From NCBI RefSeq assembly GCF_958450345.1, contig NC_088780.1, positions 157,896,726 to 157,960,725 on the forward strand: a DNA stretch of 64,000 bases, given 5' to 3'. The position numbers were made by a program, and so were the translations under genes. Each line of letters begins with the position of its first letter. The stretch's first letter is position 1. Of the stretch, positions 24,284 to 35,814 are shown piece by piece. The stretch comes from Calliphora vicina (Eukaryota; Arthropoda; Insecta; Diptera; Calliphoridae). The notes beneath the pieces were generated by a model. It was not told the DNA's origin. It searched no databases and saw nothing but the letters and a program-made list of their open reading frames with translations.

Positions 24284-26373
24284 AGTATAAAACCACGTTT
24301 TTAGTATAAAACCACGTTTTTAGTATAAAACCACGTTTTTAGTATAAAACCACGTTTTTAGTATAAAACCACGTTTTTAGTATAAAACCACGTTTTTAGT
24401 ATAAAACCACGTTTTTAGTATAAAACCACGTTTTTAGTATAAAACCACGTTTTTAGTATAAAACCACGTTTTTAGTATAAAACTACGTTTTTAGTATAAA
24501 ACCACGTTTTTAGTATAAAACCACGTTTTTAGTATAAAACCACGTTTTTAGTATAAAACCACGTTTTTAGTATAAAACCACGTTTTTAGTATAAAACCAC
24601 GTTTTTAGTATAAAACCACGTTTTTAGTATAAAACCACGTTTTTAGTATAAAACCACGTTTTTAGTATAAAACCACGTTTTTAGTATAAAACCACGTTTT
24701 TAGTATAAAACCACGTTTTTAGTATAAAACCACGTTTTTAGTATAAAACCACGTTTTTAGTATAAAACCACGTTTTTAGTATAAAACCACGTTTTTAGTA
24801 TAAAACCACGTTTTTAGTATAAAACCACGTTTTTAGTATAAAACCACGTTTTTAGTATAAAACCACGTTTTTAGTATAAAACCACGTTTTTAGTATAAAA
24901 CCACGTTTTTAGTATAAAACCACGTTTTTAGTATAAAACCACGTTTTTAGTATAAAACCACGTTTTTAGTATAAAACCACGTTTTTAGTATAAAACCACG
25001 TTTTTAGTATAAAACCACGTTTTTAGTATAAAACCACGTTTTAAGTATAAAACCACGTTTTAAGTATAAAACCACGTTTTAAGTATAAAACCACGTTTTA
25101 AGTATAAAACCACGTTTTAAGTATAAAACCACGTTTTAAGTATAAAACCACGTTTTAAGTATAAAACCACGTTTTAAGTATAAAACCACGTTTTAAGTAT
25201 AAAACCACGTTTTAAGTATAAAACCACGTTTTAAGTATAAAACCACGTTTTAAGTATAAAACCACGTTTTAAGTATAAAACCACGTTTTAAGTATAAAAC
25301 CACGTTTTAAGTATAAAACCACGTTTTAAGTATAAAACCACGTTTTAAGTATAAAACCACGTTTTAAGTATAAAACCACGTTTTAAGTATAAAACCACGT
25401 TTTAAGTATAAAACCACGTTTTAAGTATAAAACCACGTTTTAAGTATAAAACCACGTTTTAAGTATAAAACCACGTTTTAAGTATAAAACCACGTTTTAA
25501 GTATAAAACCACGTTTTAAGTATAAAACCACGTTTTAAGTATAAAACCACGTTTTAAGTATAAAACCACGTTTTAAGTATAAAACCACGTTTTAAGTATA
25601 AAACCACGTTTTAAGTATAAAACCACGTTTTAAGTATAAAACCACGTTTTAAGTATAAAACCACGTTTTAAGTATAAAACCACGTTTTAAGTATAAAACC
25701 ACGTTTTAAGTATAAAACCACGTTTTAAGTATAAAACCACGTTTTAAGTATAAAACCACGTTTTAAGTATAAAACCACGTTTTAAGTATAAAACCACGTT
25801 TTAAGTATAAAACCACGTTTTAAGTATAAAACCACGTTTTAAGTATAAAACCACGTTTTAAGTATAAAACCACGTTTTAAGTATAAAACCACGTTTTAAG
25901 TATAAAACCACGTTTTAAGTATAAAACCACGTTTTAAGTATAAAACCACGTTTTAAGTATAAAACCACGTTTTAAGTATAAAACCACGTTTTAAGTATAA
26001 AACCACGTTTTAAGTATAAAACCACGTTTTAAGTATAAAACCACGTTTTAAGTATAAAACCACGTTTTAAGTATAAAACCACGTTTTAAGTATAAAACCA
26101 CGTTTTAAGTATAAAACCACGTTTTAAGTATAAAACCACGTTTTAAGTATAAAACCACGTTTTAAGTATAAAACCACGTTTTAAGTATAAAACCACGTTT
26201 TAAGTATAAAACCACGTTTTAAGTATAAAACCACGTTTTAAGTATAAAACCACGTTTTAAGTATAAAACCACGTTTTAAGTATAAAACCACGTTTTAAGT
26301 ATAAAACCACGTTTTAAGTATAAAACCACGTTTTAAGTATAAAACCACGTTATTAGTATAAAACCACGTTTTT
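24284..26373. repeat. Array 1: 110 copies of a 19-bp unit AGTATAAAACCACGTTTTT
   Basis: 2090 bp equals exactly 110 units in constant register: the same phase is found at 24301, 25441 and 26221. The first ~40 units end CACGTTTTT; from about 25030 the next ~69 end CACGTTTTA, so TTTTTAG changes abruptly to TTTTAAG. One or two units of the first type return at the right edge. A single substitution (ACCACG to ACTACG) is at 24484. Each unit contains TATAAAA. Decayed units continue to about 26435. Confidence 0.95.
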
Positions 26374-26435
26374 AGTATAAAAGAACATTTGTAGCACAAA
26401 AGCTTTGTCTTTAGCATAAAACGAGATTTTTAGTT
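26374..26435. repeat. Degenerate right edge of array 1
   Basis: AGTATAAAAGAACATTTGT, AGCACAAAAGCTTTGTCTTT and AGCATAAAACGAGATTTTT are recognisable but diverged 19-20-bp units. This is the usual decay of a satellite edge. Confidence 0.75.
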
Positions 26436-27880
26436 TTGGCATAGATTCACTTCAGTACAATTCAAGTATGTATTGTCACTTGTCTTAATTTTAAAATTTA
26501 ATTTTATTTTACCATTTTCTTTATTCGGGTGTATGTTCTAAGACACCACTTGTAACCAAAATATATGCCCGAAAACAAAGGATAATAAAAGAAGTATAAC
26601 CTTTTAAGCTGTGTAAGGTATAAGATTCAGATTTTTCACACATACACCCAATATACACATATTTATGCCTCCGCATAGAAACATATGTACATGTGTAAGT
26701 ATGTTTGTATTTTCTAAAACTTGAAAACTTTTTCCCATTAAGACGAAGCAGCGGTAGCAGCAGGAGTAAATGTAATTTGTACTCGTTGTATAATTTAAGT
26801 TTTGAAATCGATACTTTATTAAGATATTGAACCCTTCAACTACCTTTTTAATGGTTTAGGTGGTGGCTTATCCCTGTTATTGCTACTATCGTGTTGTTTT
26901 ACTTTTGCTTATGGTTGAGTTCAACCAAAAATATACTAGAAAATGTAGTAAAAAAAGGACGTTTCCAAAATCAACTTGCATAACAAAAGTTTCTTTGGTT
27001 TTCTTTTTTGTTTGTTTTACGAGTATTTGGAGTTGATGTTGCTTTATTTGTTGCTGTTGTTATTATTGTTGTTTTCTACTAGTAAAACCTTAGGTTGGTT
27101 TGTTGTTTGACTGGTTGGCATTATTTACAACTGGCTAAAAGGCTAAATGTCTGACTCGATTATATTCCAGCTTAAAGTCAGTCATTTGAATTGTTATTTG
27201 GCTTGTTTTACTCTACTCTACACTAAAATACAAACAACAGCAACTACAATGACAACATGCCTGTTGGTAATGAATTGTAAAAAAGCAGAAAAAATAAAAT
27301 GAAGAATACCATGTCTCTATTAAAGTGGTTTCTATTACTGCTTCTAGTTTTTTTTTTCGGTTGCTTGTTTGTTGGTCTGGCTAGGGAAAGAGTCTAATAT
27401 ACAAATCGCAAATCTCATTAAGACTTCGACTTCCTAACCCCAAAAAGTAAGTAAGTTAGAGGGAAAGAACTGCAAAAATAACAAGAAACAAAGTTATTTA
27501 GCCCTAAGGATACAAAACGATACTTCATTTTATCAAGCCAGATAGATTCGTCAGCTTGTAAGTTGCTTTCCGCATTAAACATGTTTTTCTCCTTATCACA
27601 CGAAAAATATCAAATTGCCCAATGATAGTGTAAAAATGAAAAAAGAAATTAAAATGAAAAAAAAAATGTTGCTATAAAAAATGCTATGTATTTAATAGAA
27701 TCAGACAACAACGTTTACATGATGCCCTACAGGTATTGACTGCAGTGAGTGCCAATAGAATTAGAAATATTTAGAAAATCTTGTATATTTTCATAGGAAA
27801 TCCATCAAAGTTATCTAAAAAATCAGAATTTGAAGTTTCTGGAACAAAAAGTAGCAGAAAGTAAATTATTTTTATTAAAA
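26436..27880. other. AT-rich stretch with (GTT)n low complexity
   Basis: Imperfect GTT/ATT trinucleotide runs at 27035-27080 and a CAGCAGGAG patch at 26745. No ORF, no TE ends. This sort of composition is common in fly introns. Confidence 0.5.
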
Positions 27881-28195
27881 AACGTACTTTTTAGTTCAAA
27901 ATGTAGTTTTTAGTACAAAACGTAGTTTTTAGTACAAAATGTAGTTTTTAGTACAAAACGTAGTTTTTAGTACAAAACGTAGTTTTTAAGTTTTACACAA
28001 AACGTAGTTTTTAGTACAAAACGTAGGTTTAAGTACGAAACGTAGTTTTTAGTACAAAATGTAGTTTTTAGTACAAAATGTAGTTTTTAGTACAAAATGT
28101 AGTTTTTAGTACAAAACGTAGTTTTTAAGTTTTACACAAAACGTTGTTTTTAGTACAAAACGTAGGTTTAAGTACGAAACGTAGTTTTTATTACA
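27881..28195. repeat. Array 2: degenerate 19-bp units AGTACAAAACGTAGTTTTT
   Basis: About 16 units of the same family as array 1, with CCA replaced by GTA. A longer odd unit with AAGTTTTACACAAAA occurs at 27988 and again at 28127, 139 bp apart, each followed by GTAGGTTTAAGTACGAAACG. This makes a two-copy higher-order repeat. Confidence 0.9.
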
Positions 28196-29250
28196 GAACT
28201 TTGATGTTTGAGCTTTTCTTAAATTTGTATTATTTTTCTCATACACTGTACTTAAAGTATAACGAAATGCTTTTCAAACTGGCCAAATAGAAAATTATTT
28301 TCATTTTTATTTATTAGCAAAAACAAATTATAAAAATAAATATAATGCTAGTCTTAAACATAAATGTATGTTTCTTTGCATTTTTTAATAACATTAAAAT
28401 ATAGAACACCCAGACGCTTCATGATAGGGATCAGACCACACTAATGCTCCTTAATAAAATGCTGCTTAAAAAATCGTCCCATTAACTGACTTAAGTTGTC
28501 TTGTCTTGAAAGCTCACACACACATACTGAATTATAGACATGAATTTCGATAATGGCCAGACCAAACCACGAAATTTAAGTACTATTAGCCCAACATAAA
28601 ATTTGTTACAGATATGAAAAAAGAACCGAAAAAAGGAAAACAAATAGAATCAGCTTAAAGAATTTATTTTTTCATTCCCTCTTTTTTTGTTGAGCATTTT
28701 GTTGTTAGACATACTTTTTTCTTTCAAAACTTTTTTTCTGAGCATTCTTTTTAGCACATTTCATTTGTGGCTTTTAATGGTGTGTACATGTTTTAGATTT
28801 TTAATGTTTCTAATGTTGTTTACCAGTGGTTTGCTTACGTATCTAAACTTTATACACTATTTATTTTGAAGAAAAAAATTCTTCAACTTTGTTTGAGATT
28901 TTTTTCTATATTTTTTCTGAGTGCTAAAATATATTTAGACAAACATACCATCGTAATGGACAGACAAAATTAAAATGATTTTATACTCCCTCGCTCTTGT
29001 TGATATAGGTTTCAACACATACACTTACACACGATACATTCACATACTAATATGAGTATTGTTTATTCCCTCGGGATAAACGGTATAGACGACATACCCA
29101 CATTAAACGGTAGGTCAAAGAGTTGAAGGGCAATAATATAATATAGTGTCATAGTGCATTACCTATAGGTTAGGGATACTTTTTTAACCGCAGCTCAATA
29201 ACAATTATGTTGTAATAATTTGCATGCAGAGCTGATACAATAATAACAAA
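28196..29250. other. AT-rich non-coding stretch
   Basis: Spacer between repeat arrays 2 and 3. The 60-codon plus ORF at 28687-28869 is hydrophobic low-complexity sequence from T-rich DNA. No other structure seen. Confidence 0.5.
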
Positions 29251-30093
29251 CGTCTTTTTTAGTAAAAAACGGAATTTTTAGTGTAAAACTAAATTTTTAG
29301 TGTAAAACATAGTTTTTAGTGTAAAACGTAGTTTTTAACGTAAAATGTGATTTTTAGTGTAAAACTTAGTTTTTAACGTAAAATGTAATTTTTAGTGTAA
29401 AACGTTGTTTTTAGTGTAAAACGTTGTTTTTAGTGTAAAACGTAGTTTTTAGTGTAAAACTTAGTTTTTAGTGTAAAACGTAGTTTTTAGTGTAAAACGT
29501 AGTTTTAAGTGTAAAACGTAGTTTTAAGTGTAAAACGTAGTTTTTAATGTAAAACATAGTTTTTAGTGTAAAACCGAGTTTTTAGTGTAAAACCGAGTTT
29601 TTAGTGTAAAACGTAGTTTTTAGTGTAAAACGTAGTTTTTAGTGTAAAACGTAGTTTTTAGTGTAAAACGTAGTTTTTAGTATAAAACGTAGTTTTTAGT
29701 GTAAAACGTAGTTTTTAGTGTAAAACATAGTTTTTAGTGTAAAACGTAGTTTTTAGTATAAAACGTAGTTTTTAATGTAAAACGTAGTTTTTAGTGTAAA
29801 ACGTAGTTTTTAGTGTAAAACGTAGTTTTTAGTGTAAAACGTAGTTTTTAATGTAAAACGTAGTTTTTGGTGTAAAACGTAGTTTTTAGTGTAAAACGTA
29901 GTTTTTAGTGTAAAACGTGGTTTTTAGTGTAAAACTTAGTTTTTAGTGTAAAACGTAGTTTTTAGTGTAAAACGTTGTTTTTAGTGTAAAACGTTGTTTT
30001 TAGTGTAAAACGTTGTTTTTAGTGTAAAACGTTGTTTTTAGTGTAAAACGTAGTTTTTAGTGTAAAACGTAGTTTTTAGTGTAAAACGTAGTT
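29251..30093. repeat. Array 3: about 44 units of AGTGTAAAACGTAGTTTTT
   Basis: Same 19-bp family; units mostly carry AGTGT instead of AGTAC or AGTAT. Many single-base variants (GTTG for GTAG, AATG for AGTG, ACCGAG) show this array is older or less homogenised than array 1. The left edge is the most diverged. Confidence 0.93.
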
Positions 30094-31189
30094 ACAACTG
30101 TCCACTGAATTCTTTAATTAATTAAATATTTAATGCAAATAATTCGAAAAATAAAAACAATTATTATTTTACTTGTATACTAACTTAACCCACTGTGCAA
30201 CTATATATTTTATTTTCCTCTTTAGCCTAGCATAATGTACTTTGTAAGTATTACTCAGCAATTTAATATAAATGAACACGATAAGCGCTAATTTCTGTTG
30301 TATTTCATATCATCATGAGCAAATCAAATACATAGATACAAGTACTTGTTTGTATCTATATACAACATTAAGCTAAAGTAATGTTGGGTTATACGTGTCT
30401 GTCTGTTTGACTGAGTAAGTATGAGTTTAAGTATTTCTATATATTTTTTTCATGAATTTCTAACCGTCATTAGAACAATTGTTGTAGCTTTTTCTGTAGC
30501 CTTTCTTTGCTGTTATTGTAACTATGCTATCATTATTACCAGTACAAGTGTATAGCAAAAGAATGAAATGGATTTTATTTTCCTCCGTGTTTTGTTTAGA
30601 CGCTTATTTTACTTGTTTAATTTCGCTTTATTTGTATGTTTTTTTTTGTTAAATTGTTTGTAAAAAAAAACAACAAGAACAGAAGTAAAAACAAGCCAGA
30701 ATGAATTAAATTTCAATTTTAACTATGTATATAGGCTATCTGTATGTGTGATCCTATATAAACAATCTTTTATGTACACAAAACCATTATTTGCAAATAT
30801 TGTTTTGTAATATAATTTAAGACCTAACAAATACACTCACTTGCATATCCACACACACAACCACAAAATACATAATATGTTTTTTAGACATATAGACTTG
30901 CATGTAATTGTCTGTTTAAGTATTTTTGTTTTTAGTATATAAACTTCAATTTAAGTACACCAGAACAATAATAATAATAATAAAAACAACACCAAAAATA
31001 ACAACAAAGTAAGTCAGTATATTGTTTGCTATTATTTGCTGAATTAGGGTTTATTTTAAATATCTACTCATTTATTGTACTTTGTACTCATACATATATA
31101 AACAAATCTTGCTTTATAAATGTTTTAGATTCTTAGTAAGGAGATGATAAAAATTGATATTAAAAAATTATATAAATAAAGACGACACT
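30094..31189. other. AT-rich stretch with short simple repeats
   Basis: Contains an (AAT)n run near 30968-30985 and CA-rich patches near 30850. No gene evidence. Confidence 0.5.
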
Positions 31190-31191
31190 GA

Positions 31192-31237
31192 GGCGTATGA
31201 TTGTTATTGAATTCATATTAAATATGAATCATACGCC
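31192..31237. repeat. Left palindromic cap
   Basis: GGCGTATGATT at 31192-31202 pairs with AATCATACGCC at 31227-31237. Inside it CATATT and AATATG pair again around a single A. Sequence and orientation are the inverse of the cap at 34662-34707, with few differences. Confidence 0.85.
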
Positions 31238-31278
31238 CTCATAATTTTAATATTTATTACCCATCAATGGAGTGTGCT

Positions 31279-32292
31279 GTTACAAAACGTAATTTTTACT
31301 AGTAGTTTTTAGTACAAAACGTGGTTTTTAGTACTAAACGTTCTACTAAAAACTGTTTTTTGTACTAAACGTTCTACTAAAAACTGTTTTTTGTACTAAA
31401 ATCTAGGTTTTGTACTACATAGTTTTTTGTACTACATAGTTTTTTGTGCAAAACGTAGGTTTTAGTACAAAACGTAGTTTTTAGTACAAAACGTAGTTTT
31501 TAGTACAAAACGTAGTTTTTAGTACAAAACCTAATTTTTAGGACAAAACTTAATTTTTAGAACAAAACTTAATTTTTGGCACAAAACGTAGTTTTCCGTA
31601 CAAATCTTAATTTTTAGTACAAAAAGTAGTTTTTAATACACAACGTAGTTTTTAGTACAAAACGTAGTTTTTAGTACAAAGCGTAGCTTTTAGAGCAAAA
31701 CTTAGTTTTAGTACAAAACGTAGTTTTTAGTACAAAACGTAGCTTTTAGTACAAAACGGAGTTTTTGGTACAAAACGGAGTTTTTAGTACAAAATGTAGT
31801 TTTTAGTACAAAATGTAGTTTTTAGTACAAAATGTAGTTTTTAGTACAATACGTAGATTTTAGTACAAAACGTAGTTTTTAGTACAAAATGTAGTTTTTA
31901 GTACAATACGTAGATTTTAGTACAAAACGTAGTTTTTAGTACAAAACGTAGTTTTTAGTACAAAACGTAGTTTTTAGTACAAAACGTAGTTTTTAGTACG
32001 TAATTTTTTGTACAAAACGTTGTTTTTAGTACAAAACGTTGTTTTTAGTACAAAACGTTGTTTTTAGTACAAACCATTGTTTTTAGTACAAAACGTTGTT
32101 TTTAGTACAAAACGTTGTTTTTAGTACAAAACGTTGTTTTTAGTACAAAACGTTGTTTTTAGTACAAATCATAGTTTTTAGTACAAAACGTAGTTTTTAG
32201 TACAAAACGTAATTTTTAGTACAAAACGTAGTTTTTAGTACAACAACGTAGTTTTTAGTACAACAAAGTAGTTTTTAGTACAAAATGTTGTT
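31279..32292. repeat. Array 4: about 52 units of the 19-bp family, forward
   Basis: Main unit AGTACAAAACGTAGTTTTT. The left part (31335-31440) holds units in the opposite orientation (GTACTAAACGTTCTACTAAA, ACTGTTTTTTGTACTAAA), so the array has an internal inversion near its outer edge. A sub-block of GTTG-type units lies at 32020-32165. Confidence 0.92.
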
Positions 32293-33952
32293 GAAGAATA
32301 ATTTCCAAATTAATTTTACAAACACATTCAAAAACTCAACATAGCAACAACAATATTGTGGCATTTTAAGACATCACATGACAACTTTACAAATACTTTG
32401 TGTGATTTACGAATAATTGTACCACTAACGAAAAAATCCCTGGAAATATTTCGCAAAAATAGTTTTCCCACATTAAGAAGGTTTTTTAAGTGAATTAATT
32501 ACCAACGGAATCCCTTTGTTAATTCACTTTCCTTTCAGTTTCAGCAGCACTCACTTTGGCACTCATTTGAGATTGCCATGACAGTTTGGTGTTCATATAG
32601 TTGTTGAAACGAAAATGTTACTAAGTATGTAGCAAATGTGCTTGTAATTATTGTTTGCTGCCATACGTATGACTATGACTTCTGTGACAATCTGCTGGAT
32701 TCTATTCGCTTTTGCTCTATCCATAAAATATATTTGTACCTTCTGTAAATCTCTACTTATTTCTATGCAGCAATTTAATACAAAACGTCTATTATCTATT
32801 GCAAATTTATTTTCGTTTCTTACTTGTTCTCCTTATCATACCTTTTGGTTAGAAATTATACAACGATTTTTTAATTTTGTTTTGTAAATTCGTTCTTATA
32901 AATTTTCTTTACCTTTAGTTTTGTTTTGAAAAAGTCTTATTCTGCATTTTCATTTACACTGCTATGAGAATTTGTTAACATTAATAAATTTGTTTGTATG
33001 TTTGTGGTAATAATTTAAAGTTTCTTACATAAGTATGCTTGTTTAATGTGTAGTGCTGTCTGGTTGACTGGATGAGTGACTTTTTAGTGAGGGAATATAA
33101 CCTTTTTTGCTGTTGTTGATTTCGTCTTTTTCTTTGTTTAAGCTTTTCAGAATGCTCATTTAGGGAATTGCTTACAACCAGAAGCATTAAACAGAGAGAA
33201 CAAATAAAATATGTACATAAACCTAAAGATTTTATTAAGGTATTTCGTTTAATATTAGAGTGGGTAAGATGTAATTTCTTGTAGCTTAACCAGAATAACA
33301 GTTTTTAATTGATCTTAATTGATATATGATACAAAAATATTTGAGAAAAATTAATTAAATTGAGGAAAATAACATGCTTTCATAACAAAGTTATAATTAA
33401 GTCTTAATAATTGTTTATTATTTTTTGAAAAGTAGACACAATTCCCTTTCCTCTGTTATAAAGTATTTTAAAATCTTCTATTCTACATGCTCAATAAATT
33501 CTAGCAATACAAAAAATAATAAGAAATCGAGAAGAAGTTTGACTACAGAATTCAGCTTCTAGTTAAACGAATTCAAATTCTCCTTTACTTTATATTATGA
33601 ATCGTTCGGATCTTTAGTCAAATTTATTACCATTTTGCTATCGGTACCTTATTCGTGAGAAATTTTATTCAACAGTTAAGAAGACAAATTTATGAAACTG
33701 TTTTTATAATTTAAATACCTAACAAAAGTCCACATAAAAATTCTTAGTCTACTAATGAAGGAAATTATTTTTTTTCGCATCTTCCACTAGTATATCCCCT
33801 TTTTCATTTGTTTTTTTAATTTCTTATTAAAAAGTGCACATTAATTGTATTAAAAGTAGGATTCAGCTACTCTTGTGTATTTATAAATGTATAATAGGGT
33901 AATCCTGTTTGGAGTTTAGCAAATGATAGCAGCTGGACAATGATTATTCATT
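32293..33952. other. AT-rich core between arrays 4 and 5
   Basis: No convincing coding sequence. The 78-codon plus ORF (32651-32887) and 68-codon minus ORF (32981-33187) show no domain-like features. If the surrounding structure is a foldback element, this is its middle segment. Confidence 0.45.
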
Positions 33953-34641
33953 AAAAACTACGTTTTGTACTAAAAACTATGTTTTGTACTAAAAACTACG
34001 TTTTGTACTTAAAACTATGTTTTGTACTAAAAACTACGTTTTGTACTAAAAACTACATTTTGTACTAAAAACTATGTTTTGTACTAAAAACTACGTTTTG
34101 TACTAAAACTAAGTTTTGCACTAAAAACTACGTTTTTTAGTAAAGACTACGATTTGTACTAAAAACTATGTTTTGTACTAAAAACTATTTTTTGTGCTAA
34201 AAACTACGTTTTGTACTAAAAACTACATTTTGTACTAAAAACTAGGTTTTGTACTAAAAACTACATTTTGTACTAAAAACTACGTTTTGCACTAAAAACT
34301 ACATTTTGTACTAAAAACTACATTTTGTACTAAAAACTACATTTTGTACTAAAAACTAAGTTTTGCACTAAAAACTACGTTTTTTACTAAAGACTACGAT
34401 TTGTACTAAAAACTATGTTTTTTACTAAAAACTATGTTTTGTACTAAAAAGTATGTTTTGTGATAAAAACTACGTTTTGTACTAAAAACTACGTTTTGTA
34501 CTAAAAACTACATTTTGTACTAAAAACTACATTTTGTACTAAAAACTACGTTTTGTACTAAAAACTACGTTATGTACTAAAAACTACGTTTTTTACTAAA
34601 AACTACGTTTTGTACTAAAAACTACGTTTTGTACTAAAAAA
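33953..34641. repeat. Array 5: about 36 units of the 19-bp family, inverted
   Basis: Unit AAAAACTACGTTTTGTACT, the reverse complement of the array 4 unit. A distinctive run (AACTAAGTTTTGCACTAAAA, then ACTACGTTTTTTA, AAGACTACGATTTG) occurs at 34107 and again at 34354, exactly 247 bp or 13 units apart. This indicates a segmental duplication within the array. Confidence 0.93.
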
Positions 34642-34661
34642 TTACATATTGAAAGTATCAT

Positions 34662-34707
34662 GGCGTATGATTTATATTTAATATGAGTTCAATAACAATC
34701 ATACGGC
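34662..34707. repeat. Right palindromic cap (inverse of left cap)
   Basis: GGCGTATGATT at 34662-34672 pairs with AATCATACGG at 34697-34706. Reverse-complemented, it reads CGTATGATTGTTATTGAACT followed by CATATTAAATATAAATC, matching the left cap apart from a few bases. Confidence 0.85.
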
Positions 34708-34837
34708 TCCTATCATTATTATTCATTTAATTTGTATTCTTATTTGTATCACCTTAACATTAAAAAAAATATTCGAAATATTCACATTCGAGTGCAGAGT
34801 ATAATTTTTTAATTTTAGTTTATATTCTAAGCTCCAT

Positions 34838-34885
34838 ATTCATCAACAGTTTTAAGATTTTGTTTTATAAACGTTTTTTAAATTT
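34838..34885. repeat. Partial copy of the 19.8-kb MITE
   Basis: CCATATTCATCAACAGTTTT followed by GTTTTATAAACGTTTTT resembles the right arm (reverse-complemented) of the palindromic MITE at 19828-19943. The other arm is missing. Confidence 0.5.
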
Positions 34886-35814
34886 CAAAACTAAAAATAG
34901 AGAAAATAATTTGAGTTTGTGAAATATTAGAAAGTGAAGTTTTAACATTTGTTACAGCTCTGCTGCTCAGCTACTTCAAAGTTTATGATATTTCAAATTA
35001 AATTATAGTCTGAACATCTATAGATTTTGGCTTTAGTTAGGAATATTGACAACAGTTTTTGGTACCATCTTAATATAAGTCTAAATGTATATGAATACTG
35101 CTTTGCTATGAAATGCATGAAAATACAAACCAAAAATTAAATTTATTAGTTTTTAACGAATAACAAACGTTTGTTTGTTTGTTTCCCCTTTTGCAACTAG
35201 CATTAACAATATAATAACTAGAGAACTAAAGGTACCTTCATATATACATTTAAACATGATGGATGTATGTAAATTTTCTACATATATTTTTATATTCGTT
35301 TAAAATCCGTTTATATGCTAAGAATTTTTAGCATTTTCACCATCATATGTATAGGTTGCTGTTGCCATTCGTTACCCTTCTACATTTTTTTTTTCTCAGC
35401 GTTTTTGCTATGATGGTTTTTCTATTTGCAAAATTACAAAAATTCTTTAGCATGATGAAAATCATGCAGGAAAAACGCCAAAGCGAAATATGATGTTGAT
35501 AGTGGAAAATACTAAGTACAAGCTTAAACAACTGCAACAGCAATAGCTAAATTTGAAAAGAACTTAAACTTCAAAGTGAATATTTAACTTTCGTTGCATT
35601 GTTATCTTATTCGGCGTCTGTTGTTGTGTTTCCTCAAACAAGCAAGTTGTTATCTTGCAAAACTGGAGGGAGGAAGATGTACCGTGGGATTGTAATAATA
35701 TTTATTAAGGAATATTTAGTAAGGAATATATCAACAATTGTATCAGAGACTTCAGGTCTCTAATCTTTTTGGACTTGGATCACTTTCAGTGATGAATTCC
35801 TTCTAAAACTAAAA
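34886..35814. other. AT-rich non-coding stretch
   Basis: No ORF with protein-like composition; the minus ORF at 35343-35543 is not supported. Nothing else recognised. Confidence 0.5.

Larger units (their letters stand above)
31190..34708. mobile_element. Candidate 3.5-kb foldback (FB)-like element
   Basis: The same 46-bp palindromic sequence caps both ends in opposite orientation (31192-31237 and 34662-34707). Inside each cap lies an array of the same 19-bp unit: forward at 31279-32292, reverse at 33953-34641. The centre (32293-33952) is unrelated AT-rich DNA. Long inverted repeats built from short tandem units around a middle segment are the known architecture of Drosophila FB elements. Their transposase source is separate, so lack of an ORF is not against it. 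No clear target duplication was found (flanks CGACACT and CTATCATT), so a simple inverted duplication remains possible. Confidence 0.5.

Noticed and set aside
24284..34641. CRISPR-like regular arrays
   Set aside because: Units are directly tandem with no unique spacers, and the genome is eukaryotic.
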